From contig NZ_NFUT01000001.1 of NCBI RefSeq assembly GCF_002127215.1, positions 620,001 to 684,000 of the forward strand: a DNA stretch of 64,000 nt, written 5' to 3'. Positions 43,632-51,951 of this stretch are shown here, one piece after another. Origin of the DNA: Hydrogenophaga sp. IBVHS2 (GTDB taxonomy: Bacteria; Pseudomonadota; Gammaproteobacteria; Burkholderiales; Burkholderiaceae_C). The notes beneath the pieces were generated by a model. The model ran no database searches. It was given only the letters and a program-made list of their open reading frames with translations, and was not told the DNA's origin. Numbering within the stretch: position 1 is the first letter of the stretch; every line of letters begins with the position of its first letter. A program made the translations under genes and the position numbers.

Positions 43632-45473
43632 TCAGTCGCCGGCCACCGCCCCTTCGCGGCGCGGGTCGGCGCCGCCCAGCCAGGCGCCATCGCGCCGCAC
43701 CAGCGCCTGGGCGCCGCTGGTGAGTTCGCCTTCCTGCACCGTGTGGCCGCGCTGGCGCAGCTTGTCGGCGGTGGCGGCCGGGAAGCGACCCCCCTCCAGC
43801 ACCAGCGGCCCGCCCAGCGTGCCGAAGTTGGGCAGGTCGACAGCGGCCTGCGGATGCAGGCCCCACTGCAGCACGCCGTGCAGCACCTTGGCGGTGTAGG
43901 GAATGATGAAGCTGCCCCCGGGGCTGCCGGCCGTCAGCAGTGGCTCGCCGGAGCGCTCGTCGAACACCAGGGTGGGCGCCATCGACGAGCGCGGTCGCTT
44001 GCCCGGCTCCACCCGGTTGGCCACCGGCAGGCCCTGCGCGTCCCTCGGGCTGAAGCTGAAGTCGGTCAGTTCGTTGTTGAGCAGGAAGCCGCCCGCACGG
44101 GCCGGTTGGGTGGTGACCATGCGCCGGCTCCCGAAGGCCGCCTCGATGGTGGTGGTCATGGCCAGCACATGGCCCTGGGCGTCCACCACGCCGAGGTGGC
44201 TGGTGCCCCATTCGGGCTGATCGGGCATGGGGGCCCAGCTCAGGGTGGTCCGCCCCGGCCGGCCCGGCCCCACCCGGGGCGCGCGTTGCGGGCCGATCAG
44301 CCGGGCGCGCTGGTCCAGGTAGTCGGCATCGAGCAGGCTGCCCCAGCGGCCGGCCGGGGCGGGCACGAAGTCGGGGTCGGCCAGGTACTGGCCCCGGTCG
44401 GCCATGGCCAGCCGCGAGGCCTCGGTGAAGAAGTGCAGCCATTCGGCGCTGGGCCGTCCGTCCTGCAGCGGCCAGGCGGCGGCCGGCGTACGGGCCATCA
44501 GGCCCAGCATCTGACCCACCGCCACCCCGCCCGAGCCCGGCGGCGGAAAACCGCAGATGCGCAGATCGCGCCCGTCGGCCCTGTGGCGGTGGCACAGGGG
44601 TGCGCGGCGTTTCGGCTCGTACCGCCGCAGGTCGTTCAGGGTCATGGCACCGGGCAAGGGATCGCGCTGGACGGCCGCGACGATGGCACGCGCCACCGGC
44701 CCGTCCTGCAGCGCACGCGGACCGAGGATGGCGATCTGCCGCAGCACCTCGGCGTATTCGGGATTGCGCAGCCGATGGCCCACCGGGTGGGGCGTGCCGT
44801 CGGCGCGGTAGAAGTAGGCCCGGGCCACCGGGTCCTGCCTCAGGGCCGGGTCGAGCGCCAGCAGGGTGTGCAGCCGGTGGCTCACCTCGAAGCCTTCGCG
44901 GGCCAGGCGGATGGCCGGCTCGAACAGGTTCACCCACGGCAGGCGGCCATGGTCCCGGTGGGCCAGCGCGAGCATCGCCACCGTGCCCGGCACACCGACC
45001 GCCCGGCCGCTCACCACCGCCTGTTCGAACGGCAGGGGTCGACCCTCGGCATCCAGAAAGAGCTGCTCGTTGGCGGCGGCGGGTGCGGTCTCCCGGCCGT
45101 CGTAGGCCACCACGCGGCGCCCGTCGAAGTGCAGCAGGAAGGCGCCACCGCCAATGCCGCTGGACTGAGGCTCCACCAGCCCCAGCACCAGCTGGGTGGT
45201 GATGGCCGCATCCACCGCGCTGCCGCCTGCCCGCAGCACATCGGCACCGGCCTGGGCCGCCAGCGGGTGGGCAGCGGCCACGGCCTGGCGTTCGTGGCGC
45301 CAGCCGGGCTGTGCACCCAGGCCGGAAGCGGCTTCTGGGACGCCGGGGAGCAGGGCGGCCGCGCGGGGCGGCGACGCCGGTGCCGCCACTGCAGGGGTTG
45401 GCGGGGGCGCGGGCGGCAGGCCGGCGGTGCACCCGGCCAGCAGCAGCGACACCAGCAGCGTCGCCCGGACCAT
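43632..45473 (-). CDS. ggt: gamma-glutamyltransferase lipoprotein
   Basis: 613 residues. The N-terminus is a lipoprotein signal with lipobox LLAGC at Cys18, followed by a Pro/Ala-rich spacer. The large subunit contains GGSAVDAAITTQLVLGLVEPQ, SSGIGGGAFLLHFDG and YDGRETAP. The autoprocessing, catalytic Thr starts the small subunit at WGTSHLGVVDAQGHVLAMT near residue 415. Then come PRSSMAPTLVFD and LTAGSPGGSFII. It hydrolyses or transfers gamma-glutamyl groups of glutathione in the periplasm. It starts 2 bp after the SDR gene, so they share a message. Confidence 0.9.
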   Translation of the reverse strand: MVRATLLVSLLLAGCTAGLPPAPPPTPAVAAPASPPRAAALLPGVPEAASGLGAQPGWRHERQAVAAAHPLAAQAGADVLRAGGSAVDAAITTQLVLGLVEPQSSGIGGGAFLLHFDGRRVVAYDGRETAPAAANEQLFLDAEGRPLPFEQAVVSGRAVGVPGTVAMLALAHRDHGRLPWVNLFEPAIRLAREGFEVSHRLHTLLALDPALRQDPVARAYFYRADGTPHPVGHRLRNPEYAEVLRQIAILGPRALQDGPVARAIVAAVQRDPLPGAMTLNDLRRYEPKRRAPLCHRHRADGRDLRICGFPPPGSGGVAVGQMLGLMARTPAAAWPLQDGRPSAEWLHFFTEASRLAMADRGQYLADPDFVPAPAGRWGSLLDADYLDQRARLIGPQRAPRVGPGRPGRTTLSWAPMPDQPEWGTSHLGVVDAQGHVLAMTTTIEAAFGSRRMVTTQPARAGGFLLNNELTDFSFSPRDAQGLPVANRVEPGKRPRSSMAPTLVFDERSGEPLLTAGSPGGSFIIPYTAKVLHGVLQWGLHPQAAVDLPNFGTLGGPLVLEGGRFPAATADKLRQRGHTVQEGELTSGAQALVRRDGAWLGGADPRREGAVAGD

Positions 45474-45475
45474 GG

Positions 45476-46234
45476 TCAGCGCGGAGCCAGGCGGATGGCA
45501 CCGTCCAGGCGGATCACTTCGCCGTTGAGCATGTCGTTTTCGATGATGTGCCGGGCCAGTCTGGCGTAGTCGGCCGGGGTGCCCAGGCGGCTGGGGAAGG
45601 GCACGCTGGCGGCCAGCGCGTCCTGCACCTCCTGCGGCATGCCGAACAGCATCGGCGTGCCGAAGATGCCGGGGGCGATCGTCATGTTGCGGATGCCGTT
45701 GCGCGCCAGATCGCGGGCGATCGGCAGCGTCATGCCGACCACGCCGCCCTTGGACGCCGCATAGGCCGCCTGGCCGATCTGGCCGTCGTAGGCGGCCACG
45801 CTGGCGGTGCTGATGAGCACGCCGCGTTCGCCGGTGGGCTCGGGCTCGTTCTTGCACATCGCCTCGGCGGCCAGACGGATCATGTTGAAGCTGCCGACCA
45901 GGTTGACCATGATGGTCTTGGTGTAGACCGACAGGGCATGGGCGCCGTTCTTGCCCACCGTCTTCTCGGCCGGGGCGATGCCGGCGCAGTTGACCAGTCC
46001 CACCAGCTTGCCCATGGCCGTGGACCGGGCCACCACCGCCTGGCCGTCGGCTTCCTGGCTCACGTCGCACTGGACGAAGGCGCCGCCGATCTCGCGGGCC
46101 ACGGCCTCACCTTTGTCGACCTGCATGTCGGCAATCACCACCTTGCCACCGGCCGCGGCCAGCATGCGGGCCGTGCCTTCGCCCAGACCGGACGCGCCGC
46201 CGGTGACGATGAAAACCTTGCCTTGAATCTCCAT
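45476..46234 (-). CDS. SDR-family 3-hydroxyacyl-CoA dehydrogenase-like protein
   Basis: 252 residues from the ATG at 46234, which has GAGGAGC upstream. Rossmann motif [13 protein letters not shown] at 10-22, [11 protein letters not shown] near 85, Ser in [12 protein letters not shown] near 145 and [10 protein letters not shown] near 160. The C-terminal [17 protein letters not shown] shows it is a paralogue of the SDR at 18039-18803 (HSD17B10 group). It probably oxidises 2-methyl-3-hydroxyacyl-CoA or other 3-hydroxyacyl-CoA in branched-chain or fatty acid breakdown. The LiuR-like palindrome upstream supports that. Confidence 0.87.
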   Translation of the reverse strand: MEIQGKVFIVTGGASGLGEGTARMLAAAGGKVVIADMQVDKGEAVAREIGGAFVQCDVSQEADGQAVVARSTAMGKLVGLVNCAGIAPAEKTVGKNGAHALSVYTKTIMVNLVGSFNMIRLAAEAMCKNEPEPTGERGVLISTASVAAYDGQIGQAAYAASKGGVVGMTLPIARDLARNGIRNMTIAPGIFGTPMLFGMPQEVQDALAASVPFPSRLGTPADYARLARHIIENDMLNGEVIRLDGAIRLAPR

Positions 46235-46272
46235 GGGGTGCTCCTCGGGTGGATCGCGCGTTGCGCTTGACG

Positions 46273-46288
46273 TTGACGTAAACGTCAA
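46273..46288. promoter_or_regulatory. LiuR-like palindromic operator upstream of the SDR gene
   Basis: TTGACGT-AA-ACGTCAA is a perfect 7-bp inverted repeat with a 2-nt centre, 38 nt before the SDR start; a further TTGACG precedes it. The ACGT-NN-ACGT spacing resembles sites of the MerR-family regulator LiuR, which controls branched-chain amino acid and acyl-CoA catabolism in proteobacteria. Confidence 0.6.
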
Positions 46289-46299
46289 TTATGGCCCAC

Positions 46300-46324
46300 A
46301 AAAAACCCGCCGGGAGGCGGGTTT
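46300..46324 (-). terminator. rho-independent terminator of the iron-binding protein gene
   Basis: On the minus strand AAACCCGCC, loop TCCC, GGCGGGTTT, then more T. The stem (46306-46311 with 46316-46321, extended by A/T pairs) sits 22 bp after the fbpA-like stop. Confidence 0.88.
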
Positions 46325-46346
46325 CGGGGCTGGTTGAACGGATCGT

Positions 46347-47390
46347 TCACTTGAAGCCGACGCGGTCCAGCATCTGCTGCACCTTGGTCATGTTCTTGGC
46401 GACCGAGGCCAGCGGCACGTTCTCGGCCTTGAAGTTCTCGCCGCCCATGGCCTTGAGCGCGGCGTTGTCGACCTTCACGCCCTTGGCAGCGGCGAACTCG
46501 TTGTTGCCGTCGGCAAAGTACTGCTGGGCGAACGGGCTGGCCAGGTACTCCATGAACTGCACGGCGGCGTCACGGTTCTTGGCGTGTTTGGCCACTGCGG
46601 CGCCGGCGATGTTGACGTGGGTGCCGGTGGTGCCCTGGTTGGGGAACACCACACGCACCCGCTCCACCACCGCGCGGTCTTCCGGCTTGGTCGACTTGAC
46701 CAGGCGCGCCATGTAGTAGGTGTTGGTCAGTGCCACGCCGCACTCACCCGAGGCGACAGCCTTGATCTGGTCGGTATCGCCGCCCTTGGGAGCGCGGGCC
46801 ATGTTGTCCACCAGGCCCTTGAGCCAGGCTTCGCCCTTCTGGTCGCCCAGGCGCTCGACCACGGTCGAGAACAGCGACAGGTTGTACGGGTGCGAGCCGG
46901 AGCGGGTGCAGAGCATGCCCTTGAGCTTGGGATCGGCCAGCTGCTCGTAGGTGGCCACGTCGGCGGCCTTCACGCGGATCGGGTCGTACACGATCACGCG
47001 GGCGCGGGTGGAGAAGCCGGTCCAGGTCACGCCGTCGGCGGTGGGGGCGGCGCGCAGGTTGGCGGGGATGGCGGCGTCCAGCTTGGCCGACTTGATCGGC
47101 TGGAACAGCCCCTGGGCATCGGCGGCGGCCATGCGGGCGGCGTCCACCAGCAGCACCACGTCGGCTGGCGAGGCGGCACCTTCGGCCCGCAGGCGGGCCA
47201 CAATGCCGGCGTCGTCGGCGTCCACCCGGTTGATCTTGATGCCCGTGGTCTTGGTGAAGGTGTCGTACATCACCTCGTCGGTCTGGTAATGGCGGGCCGA
47301 ATACACATTGAGCACCTTGTCCTGCGCCAGCGCGGGCAGTGCGGTGGCAGCGGCCAGGGAGAGGGCAATGGCAGAAAAGCGGATGTTCAT
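46347..47390 (-). CDS. Fe(III) ABC transporter periplasmic binding protein (FbpA/FutA-like)
   Basis: 346 residues from the ATG at 47390, with a signal peptide ending LPALAQ-DK near 23. Mature start VLNVYSARHYQTDEVMYDTF, then INRVDADDAGIVARLRAEG near 55 and PADVVLLVDAARM near 75. C-terminal iron-site tyrosines are in TNTYYMARL near 225. Such proteins bind ferric ion for an FbpBC permease, but no permease or ATPase gene lies nearby, so it must partner at a distance. A promoter with an overlapping Fur-like dyad precedes it and a strong terminator follows. Confidence 0.87.
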   Translation of the reverse strand: MNIRFSAIALSLAAATALPALAQDKVLNVYSARHYQTDEVMYDTFTKTTGIKINRVDADDAGIVARLRAEGAASPADVVLLVDAARMAAADAQGLFQPIKSAKLDAAIPANLRAAPTADGVTWTGFSTRARVIVYDPIRVKAADVATYEQLADPKLKGMLCTRSGSHPYNLSLFSTVVERLGDQKGEAWLKGLVDNMARAPKGGDTDQIKAVASGECGVALTNTYYMARLVKSTKPEDRAVVERVRVVFPNQGTTGTHVNIAGAAVAKHAKNRDAAVQFMEYLASPFAQQYFADGNNEFAAAKGVKVDNAALKAMGGENFKAENVPLASVAKNMTKVQQMLDRVGFK

Positions 47391-47445
47391 AAGACGCTGG
47401 GGTTGGGTGGAACGGGAGGGGAGTGAAGCTTGCTGCGGTGCGGCA

Positions 47446-47485
47446 GAATGATGATCATGGTAACACAAACGCGAATTGTTCTTAA
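47446..47485 (-). promoter_or_regulatory. candidate promoter with Fur-like dyad before the iron-binding gene
   Basis: On the minus strand TTAAGA (47480-47485), a 17-nt spacer and TACCAT (47457-47462) are followed at once by ATGATCATCATTC. That ATGATCAT core resembles half of a Fur box and overlaps the -10, fitting iron repression. The match to the 19-bp Fur consensus is partial. Confidence 0.4.
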
Positions 47486-47492
47486 TAACTTT

Positions 47493-48449
47493 ATGGGCAT
47501 CAGGGCTTCATGGGTGGCGATGCTGCTGGCCTTGTGGCTGGCGGGCTGCTCCAGCGTGGCGGTGCGGCCGGAGGGCGCGCCCGGGCCGGTGCCGGGGCAG
47601 ACCTCCGACCCGGCGGTGCCACCGGTGGTGGAGCCCGCCGTGCCGCCACCGGTGGTGGCTCAGCGACCGCCCCGTCTGGGTCTGGCCCTGGGCGGGGGAG
47701 CGGCCCGGGGCTTTGCCCATGTGGGCGTCATCCAGGTGCTGGAGCAGAACGGCATCCGGCCCGATCTGGTGATCGGCACCTCGGCGGGCAGCCTGGTGGC
47801 GGCGCTGTACGCCAGCGGCATGAACGCCGCCGAGCTGGAGCGTGCCGCGCTGGCCATGGAAGAGGCCACGCTGACCGACTGGACCTTGCCGTTCCTGGGC
47901 CGGGGCATGCTGCGGGGCGAAGCCTTGAGCCGTTATGTGCGCAAGGTGGTCAACGGCAAGCTGATCGAGCAGATGCAGATCCCGCTGGGCGTACTGGCCA
48001 CCGACCTGTCCAACGGTCAGGGCATCGTGTTCCGGCGGGGCGACACCGCGCAGGCGGTGCGGGCGTCCAGTGCGGTGCCGGGCGTCTTCTCGCCGGTGCC
48101 GATTGCGGGTCGGGAGTATGTGGACGGCGGCCTGGTGGCGCCGGTGCCGGTGCGCCAGGCGCGCGACATGGGTGCCGAGGTGGTGCTGGCCATCGACATC
48201 TCCAGCGCACCGGATGGCAACCGGGCCGACGGCAGCCTGGAAGTCCTGCTGCAGACCTTCGCCATCATGGGCCAGAGCATCAACCGCCATGAGCTGGCGG
48301 ATGCCGACGTGGTGGTCCGGCCTGCGCTCAAGGGCGTGGGCAGTGCCGACTTCGCCGCCCGCAAGCGGTCCATCGAAGCCGGGCGCGCCGCCATGAAGGC
48401 GGCATTGCCCCAGCTGCAGGCCCAGCTGGCCCGGCTGCGTCCCCGCTGA
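47493..48449 (+). CDS. patatin-like phospholipase lipoprotein (RssA-like)
   Basis: 318 residues from the ATG at 47493; the signal segment ends in lipobox LAGC (about residue 19), then a Pro/Val-rich spacer. The patatin domain has the oxyanion loop LALGGGAARGFAHVGVI near residue 66, the nucleophile Ser in VIGTSAGSLVAAL near 93-104 and the catalytic Asp in YVDGGLVAPVPV near 205. It is a serine lipid acyl hydrolase anchored to a membrane facing the periplasm. The start overlaps the divergent iron-gene promoter region. Substrate unknown. Confidence 0.88.
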   Translation: MGIRASWVAMLLALWLAGCSSVAVRPEGAPGPVPGQTSDPAVPPVVEPAVPPPVVAQRPPRLGLALGGGAARGFAHVGVIQVLEQNGIRPDLVIGTSAGSLVAALYASGMNAAELERAALAMEEATLTDWTLPFLGRGMLRGEALSRYVRKVVNGKLIEQMQIPLGVLATDLSNGQGIVFRRGDTAQAVRASSAVPGVFSPVPIAGREYVDGGLVAPVPVRQARDMGAEVVLAIDISSAPDGNRADGSLEVLLQTFAIMGQSINRHELADADVVVRPALKGVGSADFAARKRSIEAGRAAMKAALPQLQAQLARLRPR

Positions 48450-48468
48450 ACGCCGACGGCCCGGGCAT

Positions 48469-48497
48469 AAAAAAAGCCCTCACCGATTGGTGAGGGC
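48469..48497 (-). terminator. strong hairpin terminator of the phasin gene
   Basis: On the minus strand GCCCTCACC, loop AATC, GGTGAGGGC and seven T residues form a perfect 9-bp stem. It lies about 140 bp after the phasin stop. From the other strand it lacks a good T-tract but may still stop patatin-gene transcripts. Confidence 0.85.
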
Positions 48498-48636
48498 TTG
48501 GAAGGGGTCCCGTGAAACCGTTTCCATCAGCGACCCGAGGAGACAACCAGAAACTGGGGTGGATGAGGCACGATTCAAGTATCAACGGACCGCTTCGGGG
48601 TCGATGCCCCGATCAGCGGCCCGTTTCGGGGGTTGA
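48498..48636 (-). other. long structured 3' untranslated region of the phasin gene
   Basis: About 140 nt between the phasin stop and its terminator. It holds CGGGG-CATCGA-CCCCG and other short stems on the minus strand, and no reading frame with a ribosome site. A stable 3' fragment or small RNA could arise here; the sequence alone cannot show it. Confidence 0.35.
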
Positions 48637-49179
48637 TCAGCGCTTGCGGGCAGCCGTCTTGGTGGCGTTGACCGCGGTGGCGGTCACGGTGTTGAAGTTG
48701 GCTTCGGCCATTTCGGTGGCCTGCTTCACGGCTTTCTGCACCGATTCCATGGCGTTGTTGGCGGCGGACACGGCGCTCTTCATGACGGCCACGGCGGTCT
48801 CGGAACCGGCGGGAGCGTTCTTGGCGGCGTTGTCGACGACGGCCAGGATCTTCTTCTGGGTGTCGGCGGCGGTGGCTTCAGCGGCCTTGGTGAACTCGGC
48901 ACCGGTGCCCGAAGCGATGTCGTACAGGTGACGGCTGTAGGCCACGGTCTTCTCGGCCAGGGGCTGCATCAGGCTGGCTTGCAGGGTCAGCAGTTCCTGG
49001 GCGTCCTTGACGCTGAGCAGCGCCTGCGCGTTGGAAGCGGATTCGGTCAGTGCGGCCTTGGTGGCCTGCACGTTGAGTTCCACCAGCTTTTCCACGCCTT
49101 CGAAGGCTTTGTGGGTGAGACCGAAGAGGGTCTCGAGGTGGGCTTTCTGGGCGGCAACGATTTGTTCGGCGGTCAGCAT
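48637..49179 (-). CDS. phaP: phasin family protein
   Basis: 180 residues from the ATG at 49179, with AGGAGCC upstream. The chain is almost all helix, rich in Ala, with [22 protein letters not shown] at the start and [19 protein letters not shown] next, the burkholderial phasin pattern. A C-terminal Ala/Lys/Thr-rich end ([14 protein letters not shown]) is basic. Phasins coat polyhydroxyalkanoate granules. Two copies of a TTGC-containing repeat upstream fit control by the granule regulator PhaR. A strong terminator follows at a distance. Confidence 0.93.
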   Translation of the reverse strand: MLTAEQIVAAQKAHLETLFGLTHKAFEGVEKLVELNVQATKAALTESASNAQALLSVKDAQELLTLQASLMQPLAEKTVAYSRHLYDIASGTGAEFTKAAEATAADTQKKILAVVDNAAKNAPAGSETAVAVMKSAVSAANNAMESVQKAVKQATEMAEANFNTVTATAVNATKTAARKR

Positions 49180-49253
49180 GTTCAGGCTCCTGAGGTGGGT
49201 GGGTGACAAGGATCTGTTGAAGGCTGCCGGTCGGGCCGTGTGGGCCGTTTCCG

Positions 49254-49272
49254 TTTTGCTGCGCTGCAACAT
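49254..49272. promoter_or_regulatory. PhaR-type repeat, proximal copy
   Basis: TTTTGCTGCGCTGCAACAT contains the dyad TTGC-N6-GCAA. It is 75 nt upstream of the phasin start and occurs again exactly 60 bp away. Confidence 0.6.
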
Positions 49273-49313
49273 GGAACGAATGATAGGGGCATGAAACCCG
49301 GTCTGCAAGCACT

Positions 49314-49332
49314 TTTTGCTGCGTTGCACCAT
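49314..49332. promoter_or_regulatory. PhaR-type repeat, distal copy
   Basis: TTTTGCTGCGTTGCACCAT matches the proximal copy at 17 of 19 positions. The TGCTGC/TGCA character is that of sites bound by PhaR at phasin promoters. Confidence 0.6.
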
Positions 49333-49397
49333 TTTTGAGGGGCTTGCCTAAATCCGAGCCCGGGCGGACGTTGGAAGCCCCGCCCGACAATCCGGCG

Positions 49398-50351
49398 GTG
49401 CACGCCTTCTACGCCGACCATTTCGTCCTGCCGCTGCCCCCGGGGCACCGGTTTCCCATGGCCAAGTACGCCCGGCTGCGCGAGAGGCTGGCCCAGGAGC
49501 TGCCGCAGGTCCGGATGCACGAGGCCCTGCCCGCCACCGACGGCGAACTGGCGCTGGTGCACAGCCCGGCCTACATCGATGCCATTGCCCAGGGCACCCT
49601 GGCGGCCCCGCTGCAGCGGGAGATCGGCTTTCCCTGGAGTCCGGCCATGGCCGAGCGGGCGCGGCGCTCGGTGGGCGCCACGCTGCAGGCGGCCCGCGAG
49701 GTGATGGCGCATGGCGGGGTGGCGGCCAATCTGGCCGGTGGCACCCACCACGCTTACGCCGACAAGGGCGGCGGCTTCTGCGTCTTCAACGACTTTGCGG
49801 TGGCCGCCCGCCTGATGCAGGCCGAACATGCCCGGCAACGGGGCAGGGCGCCCTTGCAGGTGGCCATCATCGATCTGGACGTGCACCAGGGCAACGGCAC
49901 CGCCCGCATCTTTGCCGACGACCGTTCGGTCTTCACCCTGTCGCTGCACGGCGCCCGCAATTTCCCGTTCCGCAAGGAGCCGAGCGACCTGGACGTGGAG
50001 CTGCCGGATGGCTGTGCCGACGACGAGTACCTCGATGCCGTCGACCGCGCGCTGGACGAGCTGGCCCACCGGTTCGATCCCGGCCTGGTGCTGTACCTGG
50101 CCGGTGCCGACCCGCACGAGGGCGACCGGCTGGGCCGGCTGAAGGTCAGTTACGACGGCATGGAGGCGCGCGACCGGCGGGTGATGCACTGGGCCTGGCA
50201 GCGGCGGCTGCCGGTGGTCATGGCCATGGGCGGCGGCTATGGCCACGATCTGGAGACCACGGTGCAGGTGCAGGTCAACAGCTACCGCGTGGCACTGGAA
50301 TACCACCAGCGCCTGCAGCGCCAGCCCGGGGCGCTGGCGACAGCGCCGTGA
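49398..50351 (+). CDS. histone deacetylase family (class II-like) amidohydrolase
   Basis: About 317 residues if the GTG at 49398 is used, which matches the usual family start ([23 protein letters not shown]...). A TTG at 49335 is an alternative inside the phasin promoter region. Zinc-site motifs: [41 protein letters not shown] (Asp and His ligands) and [18 protein letters not shown] (Asp ligand). Bacterial members deacetylate small amines such as polyamines, or proteins. The stop overlaps the next start (TGATG), coupling it to the thioesterase. Confidence 0.88.
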   Translation: MHAFYADHFVLPLPPGHRFPMAKYARLRERLAQELPQVRMHEALPATDGELALVHSPAYIDAIAQGTLAAPLQREIGFPWSPAMAERARRSVGATLQAAREVMAHGGVAANLAGGTHHAYADKGGGFCVFNDFAVAARLMQAEHARQRGRAPLQVAIIDLDVHQGNGTARIFADDRSVFTLSLHGARNFPFRKEPSDLDVELPDGCADDEYLDAVDRALDELAHRFDPGLVLYLAGADPHEGDRLGRLKVSYDGMEARDRRVMHWAWQRRLPVVMAMGGGYGHDLETTVQVQVNSYRVALEYHQRLQRQPGALATAP

Positions 50352-50824
50352 TGGCGGCGCTGGCACAATCGCGCCCCATGCCGTCCAGCCCGTCGTCCCG
50401 TCCGCAAGCCTTGCCCCGCAGCCATTACCGGGCTTTCCGCGCCATCGGCACCCGCTGGGCCGACAACGATGTGTACGGCCATGTGAACAACGTCGTGTAC
50501 TACAGCTGGTTCGACACGGCGGTCAATGCCCACCTGATCGAGGCCGGCGCGCTGGACATCCACCAGGGCGAGGTCATCGGCCTGGTGATCGAGACCCAGT
50601 GCAACTACTTTGCGCCGCTGGCCTTCCCCCAGACCGTCTGGGCCGGCCTGCGCGTGGCGCACCTGGGCACTTCCAGCGTGCGTTACGAGGTCGGCCTGTT
50701 CGCCGAGGGCGAGGACCTGTGCGCCGCCTGCGGCCATTTCGTGCATGTGTATGTGGACCGCCAGACGCGCCGCCCGGTGCCGCTGCCGGACCGTCTGAAA
50801 ACCACCCTGGAGACCCTGCGATGA
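50351..50824 (+). CDS. acyl-CoA thioesterase, 4HBT/YbgC-like hot-dog fold
   Basis: About 157 residues from the ATG that overlaps the previous stop; an ATG at 50378 is an equally good start, since CACAAT lies just before it. The hot-dog motif is [28 protein letters not shown], with the catalytic Asp in [12 protein letters not shown] near residue 40, then [15 protein letters not shown] near 78. It should hydrolyse an acyl-CoA in the cytoplasm. The stop overlaps the nitroreductase start (ATGA), so the three genes form one unit. Confidence 0.85.
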   Translation: MAALAQSRPMPSSPSSRPQALPRSHYRAFRAIGTRWADNDVYGHVNNVVYYSWFDTAVNAHLIEAGALDIHQGEVIGLVIETQCNYFAPLAFPQTVWAGLRVAHLGTSSVRYEVGLFAEGEDLCAACGHFVHVYVDRQTRRPVPLPDRLKTTLETLR

Positions 50825-51537
50825 CCTCTGTCCCCGCCGCCGTGATCGATGCCGCCAGCGTCGACGCGGCCATCACCAGCCGGATGTCGGCCCGTGCCTT
50901 CCTGCCCGAACCGGTGCCGCGTGCCACCATCGAGCACATCCTGCAGGTGGCCAGCCGCGCGCCCTCGGGCACCAACACCCAGCCCTGGAAGGTGTACGTG
51001 CTTCAGGGCGCCAGCCGCGACACGCTGGTGGACAAGGTCTGTGCCGCCCACGACGCCTTGCGCGCCGACCCGTCGCTCGCCGCGCAGTACCGCGAGGAAT
51101 ACGACTACTACCCCGAGAAATGGGTCAGCCCCTACATCGACCGCCGGCGCGAGAACGGCTGGGGCCTGTACGGCCTGCTGGGCATCGGCAAGGGCGACAA
51201 GGACAGGATGCACCTGCAGCACCAGCGCAACTTCCGCTTCTTCGATGCGCCGGTGGGCCTGATGTTCACCCTCGACAAGGTCATGGGCCGGGGCTCGCTG
51301 GTGGACTACGGCATGTTCCTGCAGAACATCATGGTGGCCGCCCGTGCCCAGGGCCTGCACACCTGCCCGCAGGCCGCCTGGAACGGCTTTGCCAGGATCA
51401 TCCTGCCGCACATCGGCGCGGCCGAGAACGAGATGCTGGTCTGCGGCATGGCCCTGGGCTTTGCCGATCCGGCCGATCCGGTCAACGGCTTCCACACGCC
51501 GCGCGAGACCGTGGCCTCTTTCACCACCTGGCTCTGA
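50821..51537 (+). CDS. nitroreductase family FMN-dependent oxidoreductase
   Basis: 238 residues. FMN-binding motifs: [25 protein letters not shown] at 17-41, [18 protein letters not shown] at 44-61 and the C-terminal [22 protein letters not shown] near 205. The family reduces quinones, nitroaromatics or flavins with NAD(P)H as a dimer. The long middle insert ([20 protein letters not shown]) is common in proteobacterial members. Co-transcribed with the thioesterase; the link between the two reactions is unclear. Confidence 0.9.
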   Translation: MTSVPAAVIDAASVDAAITSRMSARAFLPEPVPRATIEHILQVASRAPSGTNTQPWKVYVLQGASRDTLVDKVCAAHDALRADPSLAAQYREEYDYYPEKWVSPYIDRRRENGWGLYGLLGIGKGDKDRMHLQHQRNFRFFDAPVGLMFTLDKVMGRGSLVDYGMFLQNIMVAARAQGLHTCPQAAWNGFARIILPHIGAAENEMLVCGMALGFADPADPVNGFHTPRETVASFTTWL

Positions 51538-51568
51538 GCCAGACCCCGATTTCATTCAGGAGCATTCG

Positions 51569-51922
51569 ATGACCATGATCACCACCCCCAGCGGCCTGCA
51601 GTACGAGGACACCGTGGTCGGCCAGGGCGAGGAAGCCCGCGCCGGCCGCCCGGTGCAGGTGCACTACACCGGCTGGCTCTACAACGACGGCCAGCAGGGC
51701 CGCAAGTTCGACTCCAGCAAGGACCGCGGCCAGCCGTTCGAATTCCCGCTCGGTGCCGGCCACGTCATCAAGGGCTGGGACGAGGGCGTGCAGGGCATGA
51801 AGGTCGGCGGCACCCGCCGTCTGGTGATTCCCGCCGCGCTGGGCTATGGCGCCCGCGGCGCCGGCGGCGTGATCCCGCCCAATGCCACGCTGCTGTTTGA
51901 GGTGGACCTGCTGGCCGTCTGA
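51569..51922 (+). CDS. FKBP-type peptidyl-prolyl cis-trans isomerase
   Basis: 117 residues with TCAGGAGC upstream of the ATG. A single FKBP domain: VQVHYTGWLYNDG near 29-41, KFDSSKDRGQPFEFPLGAGHVIKGWDEGVQGMKVGG spanning about 47-82, and IPAALGYGARGAGGVIPPNATLLFEVDLL at the end. Active-site residues (Tyr33-type, Asp48-type, Trp, Tyr) are all present. No signal peptide, so it folds proline-containing proteins in the cytoplasm. Confidence 0.94.
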   Translation: MTMITTPSGLQYEDTVVGQGEEARAGRPVQVHYTGWLYNDGQQGRKFDSSKDRGQPFEFPLGAGHVIKGWDEGVQGMKVGGTRRLVIPAALGYGARGAGGVIPPNATLLFEVDLLAV

Positions 51923-51951
51923 GCCACACAAGCAGGACACGGAGGAGTCCG

